NCBI GenBank assembly: GCA_009782165.1
Contig: WQUH01000305.1
Location: forward strand, 1 to 8,320
Reading direction: 5' to 3'
DNA length: 8,320 bases
Origin: Pseudomonadota bacterium
Lineage (GTDB): Bacteria > Desulfobacterota > Desulfobulbia > Desulfobulbales > Desulfobulbaceae
Part shown: one piece after another, positions 1 through 5,738 of the stretch
Layout of the letters: the number at the start of each line of letters is the position of its first letter
How positions within the stretch are numbered: position 1 is the stretch's first letter
The notes under the pieces: generated by a model
Seen by the model: the letters and a program-made list of their open reading frames with translations, nothing else
Database searches by the model: none
What the model was told of the DNA's origin: nothing
Program-made: the position numbers and the translations under genes

Positions 1-869
1 AGTTGGGCCATGAGGAAATCGACGAAGGCCCGGTGGGCATGCGGGAGATAGGCCCCCTTTTTCCAGGCCAGCATCAGATCGAGGTGGAGCGGCGGGGCAA
101 AGGAGACGGCGCGGAGATCGGGATCGTCCTCGACCACCATCCTGAGGAGGGCGGCAATGCCCAATCCCCGCTTGACCAGGGATTTGATCAGGGAAAAAAG
201 GTTGGTTGTAAAGACCACCTGGGGCTGGGCATCGGGGATTTCGTGGAAGAGATCCAGGAGCATTTCCCGCAGGTAATACCCCTGGTTGAACATGATCAGG
301 GGGTGGGCGGCAAATTCCTGGACCGTGATTGCCTGCCGCAGGGCCAAAGGATGGCCGGCGGGAACGCAGGCCGCCACCTCCTCGCGCAGGATGTGGCGGA
401 CTTCCAGGTTCTCCGGCACATGTCCGCCGGCGATGACGCCCATGTCCAGCTCGCCCAGATTGATCTTCCGCTGGATGCCGCCCGTGCCTTCACCCGAGAC
501 CGTCAACTGGAGCTTGGGGTGTATCTTCTTGAATGCATGGATGATGGCCGGGAAGAAGTAGGTGCTCATCATCGGCGGGATGCCCAGGCGCACCTCGCCT
601 TTCCGCAACCCTTTCAGGTCCGCCATCTCCAGGGCCGCGGCCTGGAAGTCCTCCAGGATCCGCTGGGCGTGGACGAGAAAAATTTTTCCTTCCGCAGTCA
701 GCGACACCTGCCGGTTGCCGCGGTTGAACAGGACCGACTCCATCTCTTTTTCCAGTTTCTGGATCGCCATGCTCACCGCCGGCTGGGCGATGTTGAGCGC
801 TTCCGCCGCCTTGGTGAAGTTTTTGTGGCGGGCGATTTCGATGAAGAATGTGAGCTGGCGGATATTCAT
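1..869 (-). CDS. LysR-type transcriptional regulator (3' end cut by window edge)
   Basis: A DNA-binding regulator of the LysR family, read leftwards. The reverse-strand translation starts MNIRQLTFFIEIARHKNFT and continues through the classic winged helix-turn-helix (about residues 1-60: KAAEALNIAQPAVSMAIQKL), then a linker helix. The effector-binding domain starts near residue 92 with GEVRLGIPP. The frame is open for 289 codons to the window edge; LysR proteins usually have 290-310 residues, so only a short tail is missing. The ATG at 867-869 is chosen because the family's conserved N-terminus begins exactly there. No good Shine-Dalgarno sequence precedes it. It is divergent from the MFS gene at 991, and the gap holds a T-N11-A palindrome, so it most likely controls that transporter and itself. 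The effector cannot be read from the sequence. Family assignment is firm; the regulatory target is inference. Confidence 0.93.
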   Translation of the reverse strand, partial: MNIRQLTFFIEIARHKNFTKAAEALNIAQPAVSMAIQKLEKEMESVLFNRGNRQVSLTAEGKIFLVHAQRILEDFQAAALEMADLKGLRKGEVRLGIPPMMSTYFFPAIIHAFKKIHPKLQLTVSGEGTGGIQRKINLGELDMGVIAGGHVPENLEVRHILREEVAACVPAGHPLALRQAITVQEFAAHPLIMFNQGYYLREMLLDLFHEIPDAQPQVVFTTNLFSLIKSLVKRGLGIAALLRMVVEDDPDLRAVSFAPPLHLDLMLAWKKGAYLPHAHRAFVDFLMAQ

Positions 870-891
870 GGCCGCAGAAATAATGCTTGGT

Positions 892-904
892 TATCGAATC
901 GATA
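892..904. promoter_or_regulatory. Candidate LysR operator (T-N11-A palindrome)
   Basis: TATCGA-A-TCGATA is a perfect 6-bp inverted repeat around one central base, in the intergenic gap of a divergent LysR/transporter pair. Its outer T and A are separated by exactly 11 bases, the T-N11-A layout known for LysR recognition sites. Its centre (898) lies about 54 bases upstream of the start site predicted for the MFS gene, and just downstream of the predicted start site of the LysR gene. That would suit activation of the exporter and self-repression. The repeat is seen; binding is inferred. Confidence 0.45.
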
Positions 905-920
905 GTTTTTATATATTTTA

Positions 921-949
921 TTTATATCAAAGGAAGGGGTAGAATGCAA
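921..949 (-). promoter_or_regulatory. Candidate sigma-70 promoter for the LysR gene
   Basis: On the minus strand, TTGCAT (949-944) is followed by a 17-base spacer and then TATAAA (926-921), a five-of-six match to the -10 consensus. The -35 box is weak (three of six). Transcription would start near 914, leaving a leader of about 45 bases that contains the T-N11-A palindrome. The AT-rich sequence makes chance matches likely, so this is tentative. Confidence 0.35.
940..945 (+). promoter_or_regulatory. Candidate -10 box of the MFS gene
   Basis: TAGAAT matches the -10 consensus in five of six positions, 45 bases before the MFS start codon. The hexamer 17 bases upstream (TTTATT, 917-922) is a poor -35 box and overlaps the predicted -10 of the opposing LysR promoter. 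A weak -35 is typical of promoters that need an activator. The two promoters would face each other and compete for polymerase. Confidence 0.25.
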
Positions 950-970
950 CCGCAAAGGAAACAGATATCC

Positions 971-988
971 GGTCAGGCAGGTCAGGCA
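971..988 (+). repeat. Tandem 9-bp repeat before the MFS start codon
   Basis: GGTCAGGCA occurs twice head to tail, ending two bases before the ATG at 991. The only Shine-Dalgarno-like bases near the MFS start are the AGG triplets in these copies, at 984-986 (very close to the ATG) and 975-977 (rather far). The repeat is seen directly; any effect on translation is a guess. Confidence 0.6.
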
Positions 989-990
989 GC

Positions 991-2211
991 ATGAGCATCT
1001 CTCGCATTCAAAGCGGCACCAGCGCATTTCGCAGGGTCAATCTGGCGCTTTTTGCCGCCGGCTTCGTCACCTTCATCACCCTGTACGACGTGCAGCCGCT
1101 GCTGCCGGAATTCGCGCGCGAATTCGGCATCCGCCCCGCCTGGGCCAGTCTGCCGCTTTCGGTTGCCAGTTGTGCCCTGGCGGTGGCCATGCTGCTTGCC
1201 GGCACCCTGTCGGAGACCTTGGGCCGCAAGCCGGTGATGCTGTGCTCCCTGTTTCTGACCTCGATCCTGGCCTTGCTGACCGCGTTCACCCATTCGTTCT
1301 CGTCCCTGGTGGTGTTGCGTTTTCTCCAGGGGATCGTGCTCGCCGGCCTGCCGCCCGTGGCCATGGCGTATCTGAGCGAAGAAATCGAGCCCGCCACCGT
1401 CGGCACGGCCATGGGACTGTACATCAGCGGCAACGCCATCGGCGGCATGTCGGGACGGCTGTTCACCGCTACGGTGACCGACCATTCTTCCTGGCACATG
1501 GCGCTGGGACTGGTGGGGTTGATCTCGCTGGCGCTCAGCATCTATTTTGCCTGGGCCCTTCCGCCTTCGGCCAACTTCCGCCGCCGGCCGGTCGAGGGCC
1601 GGTATTTCCTCACCTCAGTGCTCCAGCAACTGCGCGACCCGCACCTTTTGTGCCTGTACGGCATTTCCTTCATGGTGATGGGCAGCTTTGTCACCCTGTT
1701 CAATTACATCACCTTCCGGCTGCTCGGGGAAGAGTACGGCCTGAGCCAGACCGTGGTCAGTCTGGTCTTTCTTTCCTATCTTCTGGGGGCCTACAGCTCT
1801 TCCTCGGTGAGCAAACTGGTCAACCGCTTTGGCCGCTTTCCCGCCATCCGGGCCTGCGTGGCGACCATGTTCGCCGGCATCGTCATAACCCTGGCCGCGC
1901 CGCTCCCGCTGGTGGTGGCGGGAATCGCCGTGTTTACCTGCGGTTTTTTCGGAGCCCATACCATCGCCTCGACCTGGGTGGGACGGCATGCCAAAACCGC
2001 CAAAGCCCAGGCCGCGGCGCTCTATCTCTTTTTTTACTACCTCGGGGCCAGCATTGCCGGCACGGTCGGCGGATTCTGCTGGGCAGGGGCCGGCTGGCTG
2101 GGGGTGGCGGGGTTCATCGGTCTGCTGCTGCTTGCGGCCCTGGTCTGCATCTCGATGCTGGCCAGGCTTGCCGCCAGGCCGAAGGAGGCCCGGTCCTTGG
2201 CCAGGAGTTGA
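991..2211 (+). CDS. MFS transporter, YnfM-like drug/solute exporter family
   Basis: A 406-residue inner-membrane secondary transporter of the major facilitator superfamily, predicted to move a small molecule outwards using the proton gradient. It has the length and hydrophobic pattern of a 12-helix protein, with a more polar central loop near residues 190-205 (PPSANFRRRPVEGR). Stretches such as MGLYISGNAIGGMSGRLF (about 140-157), MGSFVTLFNYI and YLFFYYLGASIAGTVGG closely resemble E. coli YnfM as I remember it. MFS motif A is present at 71-80 (GTLSETLGRK), with Glu75 where Asp is usual. The ATG at 991 puts about 13 residues before the family-like region (GTSAFRRVNLALF); no nearby upstream start is in frame. 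The Shine-Dalgarno sequence is weak. A LysR gene diverges upstream, as ynfL does from ynfM in E. coli, though this regulator is of a different subtype. The substrate is unknown. Confidence 0.92.
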   Translation: MSISRIQSGTSAFRRVNLALFAAGFVTFITLYDVQPLLPEFAREFGIRPAWASLPLSVASCALAVAMLLAGTLSETLGRKPVMLCSLFLTSILALLTAFTHSFSSLVVLRFLQGIVLAGLPPVAMAYLSEEIEPATVGTAMGLYISGNAIGGMSGRLFTATVTDHSSWHMALGLVGLISLALSIYFAWALPPSANFRRRPVEGRYFLTSVLQQLRDPHLLCLYGISFMVMGSFVTLFNYITFRLLGEEYGLSQTVVSLVFLSYLLGAYSSSSVSKLVNRFGRFPAIRACVATMFAGIVITLAAPLPLVVAGIAVFTCGFFGAHTIASTWVGRHAKTAKAQAAALYLFFYYLGASIAGTVGGFCWAGAGWLGVAGFIGLLLLAALVCISMLARLAARPKEARSLARS

Positions 2212-2254
2212 GGAACCTCGCCGCCTCTGCATAGCGCCAAGCGATGCGGGCGGC

Positions 2255-2286
2255 AGCCGGGAGCATCCTGCCGCGGCGCTCCGGCT
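2255..2286. other. GC-rich imperfect stem-loop after the MFS gene
   Basis: AGCCGGGAGC (2255-2264) can pair with GCTCCGGCT (2278-2286), giving nine base pairs with one bulged G and a 13-base loop, 43 bases after the MFS stop codon. There is no T-run after it, so it is not a standard intrinsic terminator. It could be a weak or Rho-assisted 3' end, or chance pairing in GC-rich DNA. Confidence 0.3.
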
Positions 2287-2299
2287 TCGCGATGCATGA

Positions 2300-2328
2300 T
2301 TGTCAAGATCAATCGGGCATGGTAAGAA
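2300..2328 (+). promoter_or_regulatory. Weak candidate promoter for the signalling operon
   Basis: TTGTCA (2300-2305, five of six to the -35 consensus) is followed by a 17-base spacer and TAAGAA (2323-2328, only three of six to the -10 consensus). This is the best sigma-70-like pair found in the gap before the kinase gene. It would give a leader of roughly 110 bases. The operon must start somewhere in this gap or read through from the MFS gene. Confidence 0.2.
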
Positions 2329-2384
2329 AGATGGCAATGTAGTGAAAAATATGAGCACGTCATTGGGTTCCGAGAGACGCGCCG

Positions 2385-2413
2385 GGTGACTGGACCGGCA
2401 TCATACTGTCACC
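2385..2413. repeat. Inverted repeat GGTGAC-N17-GTCACC upstream of the kinase
   Basis: GGTGAC (2385-2390) and GTCACC (2408-2413) are exact inverted copies 17 bases apart, ending 15 bases before the Shine-Dalgarno sequence of the kinase gene. Arm spacing would suit a dimeric regulator binding two successive turns, or a long-loop mRNA hairpin. Six-base arms can arise by chance. Confidence 0.3.
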
Positions 2414-2428
2414 TGTCGCATCCCCTCG

Positions 2429-2436
2429 AAGGAGGT
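2429..2436 (+). promoter_or_regulatory. Strong ribosome binding site of the sensor kinase
   Basis: AAGGAGGT is a full match to the anti-Shine-Dalgarno core, seven bases before the ATG at 2444. It fixes that start codon and predicts efficient translation. Confidence 0.85.
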
Positions 2437-2443
2437 ATACTGC

Positions 2444-5380
2444 ATGGTCCACAGTAAACGTCCGGCTCATCTCGCCCGCCTTGTCCCGCTTGTCCTCACG
2501 CTCGTGTCCCTGTTGTTTTGCCAAACCCTCCGGGCGGACGACCGCATCGTCCGCGTCGGAGTCTATGAAGCGCCGCCGAAGATTGTCATCGATTCCGCCG
2601 GCAAACCTGCCGGCATCTACGTCGAACTCATCGAAGACATTGCGCGGAAGGAAGGCTGGCGGGTGCGCTACGTGGCCGGCCGGTGGGCGGAGAATCTGGA
2701 ACGTCTGGAGCGGGGCGAGATCGATCTGATGCCCGACATGGCCCGCACCGACGAGCGGGCGCAACGGTATGCCTTCCCGGATATCCCGGTTCTGTCGTCC
2801 TGGTTTCAGTTGTATGTGCCCAAAGGGCGCGATCTGCACTCCGTTATGGAGCTGAACGGCAAACGCATCCTGGTGCTGGAGCACTCGGTCCAGGAGCAGG
2901 CCTTTATCCGCTTGAGCCAGGGCTTCGAGCTGAACGCCACCCTGGTCGCCGTGGCCGATTATCCCGCCATGCTTGCCATGGTCGAGCACGGCGAGGCGGA
3001 TGCGGTCGTCGCCAGCCGATATCAAAAAAAATGGTGCGCAAAATACCACCTCGAAGGCACGGATGTGCTGTTCGAGCCCACCACGCTGTTTTATGCCGCC
3101 ACCAAAGGCGACCCCAAACACCTGCTGGCCGCCATCGACCGCCACCTCGCCGTATTGAAAAAGGATCAGGATTCGATCTATTACGCGGAGCTCAAGCGGT
3201 TGGGCAACGAGAAGCCCACCCTGGTCCTGCCGATCTGGCTGAAGATCGCGGGAGTGGTGGTGGTGCTTGTTTTGCTGGTCAGCGTTGCCGTCAGCGTGAC
3301 CCTGAAAGAGCAGGTCGATGCCCGGACCCGGGAGCTGCTGCGGGAAAACGCGGAACGGCGGGCGCTCCAGCAGCGATTCATGGATATCATCGAGTTTTTG
3401 CCCGACCCGACCTTTGCCATCGACGAGCACAGGCGGGTCATTGCCTGGAACCAGGCCTGCGAGGCGATGACCGGCATCGGCAAGGACCAGATCATGGGGC
3501 AGGGGGACTATGCCTATGCCGAGGCGCTGATTGGCGAGCGGCGGCCGATTCTGATCGACCTGCTGGACCAGACCGATGCCCCGATCGAGGCGACCTATAC
3601 CAATGTGCGCCGCGCAGGGGACCGGATCTATGCGGAAATCTTGTTTCCCAATCCCCATACCGGCCGAAGCGTCTACCTGTGGGGAGTGGCGGCCCCCCTG
3701 TACGATCAGAACGGCAGCCGGCGCGGCGCGATTGAAACCCTTCGCGACATCACCGAGCAGCAAAAGACCGAACATGCGCTGCGGGCAAGCGAGCGGGAAT
3801 ACCGGGAACTGGTCATGCTGGCCAACTCCATCATCCTGCGTTGGCAGCCCGATGGCCGCATCACCTTTCTCAACGAATTCGGGCAGCGGTTTTTTGGTTA
3901 TGTCGCCGCGGAACTCATCGGCCGGCACGTCGTCGGCGCCCTGGTGCCGGAATTCGGCGCGGACGGCCGCGATCTCAGGACATTGATCGACGACATCACC
4001 GGCAATCCGCATCAGTACGAGCGGAGCATCAACGAGAACATGTGCCGTGACGGCAGGCGGGTCTGGATCGACTGGACGAACAAGGTGGTGACCGATGCCG
4101 ACGGCCAGGTGAAGGAGATCCTCAGCATCGGCTCCGACATCACCGAACGCAAACAGGCCGGAGAACAGATCCATCGGCTCAACGAGGATCTGCGCCGGCA
4201 CGCTGAAACCCTGGAGCAGCGGGTGGCCGAACGGACAGTGGAACTGGCGGCCATCAACGACGAGCAGCGCGCCATTTTCGAGTCGGCCAGCGCCGGCATT
4301 GTCCTGGTGCAGAATCGAACCATCCACCGCTGCAACCGGAAATTCGAGGAAATGATCGGGTACGCCCCGGGAGCGATCATCGGCCGGCCGGTCAGAATTC
4401 TGCACCCGGACGAGGAATCGTATGCCCGTTTCATGCGGGACGTGTATACCGAATTGGCCAACGGCGAGACACGCCGTCTGGAAACGCGGATCCTTCGCCA
4501 GGACGGCTCGGTGTTTTGGGCCCGGTTGAGCCTGTGCGCCTGCGATTCCCAGTCCCCGATTCAAGGGACGGTCGGCATTGTCGAGGATGTCACGGTCGAG
4601 CGCGAGGTGATGGAACAGTTGCGCCAGGCTTTGGAGACGGCCCAGGAGGCCGACCGGGTCAAGTCGATCTTCCTTGCCACCATGTCGCACGAGTTGCGCA
4701 CCCCCCTGAATTCGATCATCGGTTTTACCGGCATCATGCTGCAGGGGCTGGCGGGACCGCTCAACCCCGAACAGCACAAGCAGATGGGCATGGTGCAGAA
4801 GAGCGCCCGTCATCTCCTGGACCTGATCAACGATGTGCTCGACATCTCGAAGATCAGCGCCGGCCAGTTGCAACTGGTCGCCACGCCTTTTCAGTTGCGG
4901 ACCTCGATCGAGAAAACGGTCAGGCTCATCGTGCCTCTGGCGGCACAGAAGGGGATCGAGGTGCGGATGGACCTTGCCGACAGCGTGGGCGAGATCGTCA
5001 CCGACCAGCGCCGGCTGGAGCAACTGCTGTTGAATCTGCTCAACAACGCGGTCAAATTCACCGAGCAGGGATGGGTGAGCATTGCCTGCCGCGCGGACAA
5101 CGGCGACTATCTGCTGACGGTCGCCGATACCGGCATCGGCATCCACGCGCATGAGATTCCCCTGCTCTTCCAGCCCTTTCATCAGCTTGACTCCGGGTCG
5201 GCCCGCAAGCACGAGGGAACCGGTCTCGGGCTGTCCATCTGCAGTAAACTGGTCGAAATGATGGGCGGTTCCATCACCGTGACAAGTCAATGGGGGCAAG
5301 GGAGCGCCTTTGCCGTGCGCCTGCCCCGCCGCAACCAGGAGGCACGGAATGAACAACCGGTTGCTGGTCATCGAGGATAA
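2444..5380 (+). CDS. Membrane sensor histidine kinase: periplasmic solute-binding domain, three PAS domains, HisKA and HATPase
   Basis: A 978-residue sensor that should bind a periplasmic ligand and phosphorylate a response regulator. Order: signal sequence (about 1-31, ending LRADD); SBP_bac_3 (Venus-flytrap) domain (about 35-250) with YEAPPKIVIDSAGKPAGIYVE and GEIDLMPDMARTDERA; one transmembrane helix (about 263-286); coiled linker; PAS1 (about 311-436, ending DITEQQ); PAS2 (about 449-569, ending DITERKQ); coiled coil (about 573-605); PAS3 (about 609-720); HisKA with phospho-acceptor His749 in SHELRTPLNS; HATPase with N-box NLLNNAVKF near 864-873, D895 in DTGIGI and G-box GTGLGLS (925-931). 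All catalytic motifs look intact. There is no receiver or HPt domain, unlike BvgS/EvgS, which share the flytrap-plus-PAS plan. Arg105 matches the usual carboxylate-binding Arg, but Ser191 stands where amino-acid binders have Asp, so the ligand is uncertain. Its last 32 bases overlap the response regulator gene. Confidence 0.93.
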   Translation: MVHSKRPAHLARLVPLVLTLVSLLFCQTLRADDRIVRVGVYEAPPKIVIDSAGKPAGIYVELIEDIARKEGWRVRYVAGRWAENLERLERGEIDLMPDMARTDERAQRYAFPDIPVLSSWFQLYVPKGRDLHSVMELNGKRILVLEHSVQEQAFIRLSQGFELNATLVAVADYPAMLAMVEHGEADAVVASRYQKKWCAKYHLEGTDVLFEPTTLFYAATKGDPKHLLAAIDRHLAVLKKDQDSIYYAELKRLGNEKPTLVLPIWLKIAGVVVVLVLLVSVAVSVTLKEQVDARTRELLRENAERRALQQRFMDIIEFLPDPTFAIDEHRRVIAWNQACEAMTGIGKDQIMGQGDYAYAEALIGERRPILIDLLDQTDAPIEATYTNVRRAGDRIYAEILFPNPHTGRSVYLWGVAAPLYDQNGSRRGAIETLRDITEQQKTEHALRASEREYRELVMLANSIILRWQPDGRITFLNEFGQRFFGYVAAELIGRHVVGALVPEFGADGRDLRTLIDDITGNPHQYERSINENMCRDGRRVWIDWTNKVVTDADGQVKEILSIGSDITERKQAGEQIHRLNEDLRRHAETLEQRVAERTVELAAINDEQRAIFESASAGIVLVQNRTIHRCNRKFEEMIGYAPGAIIGRPVRILHPDEESYARFMRDVYTELANGETRRLETRILRQDGSVFWARLSLCACDSQSPIQGTVGIVEDVTVEREVMEQLRQALETAQEADRVKSIFLATMSHELRTPLNSIIGFTGIMLQGLAGPLNPEQHKQMGMVQKSARHLLDLINDVLDISKISAGQLQLVATPFQLRTSIEKTVRLIVPLAAQKGIEVRMDLADSVGEIVTDQRRLEQLLLNLLNNAVKFTEQGWVSIACRADNGDYLLTVADTGIGIHAHEIPLLFQPFHQLDSGSARKHEGTGLGLSICSKLVEMMGGSITVTSQWGQGSAFAVRLPRRNQEARNEQPVAGHRG
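5337..5342 (+). promoter_or_regulatory. Ribosome binding site that sets the response regulator start
   Basis: AGGAGG lies six bases before the ATG at 5349 and inside the kinase coding region. It favours 5349 over the in-frame ATG at 5310, which would add 13 residues (MPCACPAATRRHG) absent from receiver domains. Confidence 0.8.
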
Positions 5381-5738
5381 CGAGCAGAATCTGTATCTGA
5401 TCCGCTTCCTGCTGGAAAAGAACGGATTTTCGGTTATTGCGGCCGAAGATGGCAAAACAGGGGTCGAACTGGCCTTGCGGTGCGATCCGCTGGCCATTCT
5501 CCTGGACATTCAACTGCCGGGCATGAGCGGATTCGCCGTGGCGGCCGCCCTGAGGACGCACCGCTGTTGCGATGGGGTGCCGATTATTGCCGTGACCTCG
5601 CACGCCATGGTCGGCGACCGGGAGCAGATCCTGGCCGCCGGCGCCACCGGCTACATCGAAAAGCCGATCAATCCCGAGACCTTTGTCGCTGACATCAGGA
5701 AGTATTTACCGAACCATCTGGAGACTGCCGATGAGTGA
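5349..5738 (+). CDS. Single-domain response regulator (CheY/DivK-like receiver)
   Basis: A 129-residue protein that is only a receiver domain; it accepts a phosphate from a histidine kinase and signals by protein contact. Visible chemistry: acidic pair Glu9-Asp10 (VIEDNEQN), phospho-acceptor Asp53 (LLDIQLPGMSG), switch Thr83 (AVTSHAM) and Lys105 (EKPI). No effector domain follows. The VIEDNEQN start and the AVTSHAM segment resemble the DivK group of receivers. Its start overlaps the kinase gene by 32 bases, and its stop overlaps the start of the hybrid kinase by 8 bases, so the three genes are probably co-transcribed and translationally coupled. Likely partners are the upstream membrane kinase as donor and possibly the downstream hybrid kinase. 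Partner assignment is inferred from gene order. Confidence 0.93.
   Translation: MNNRLLVIEDNEQNLYLIRFLLEKNGFSVIAAEDGKTGVELALRCDPLAILLDIQLPGMSGFAVAAALRTHRCCDGVPIIAVTSHAMVGDREQILAAGATGYIEKPINPETFVADIRKYLPNHLETADE

Noticed and set aside
3..905. A 300-codon plus-strand open frame opposite the LysR gene
   Set aside because: The minus strand encodes an unmistakable LysR protein over the same interval. The plus-strand product has no family-like sequence.
1170..2234. A 354-codon plus-strand frame inside the MFS gene
   Set aside because: It is an out-of-frame reading of the MFS gene, rich in Arg, Gly, His and Pro, while the MFS frame has continuous membrane helices and family motifs.
2255..2286. Intrinsic terminator for the MFS gene
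   Set aside because: A stem can form, but it has a bulge and a 13-base loop and lacks the T-run, so it is listed only as a stem-loop.
2330..2360. Sigma-54 promoter before the kinase gene (TGGCA at 2332-2336)
   Set aside because: The -12 element (TTGC-like) is missing at the required distance.
2360..5509. A 1049-codon open frame on the minus strand, opposite the sensor kinase
   Set aside because: Its translation is low-complexity in style (rich in His, Gln, Gly, Asp) with no recognisable domain. The plus-strand kinase has every expected motif and a strong ribosome binding site. Long antisense frames are common opposite GC-rich genes.
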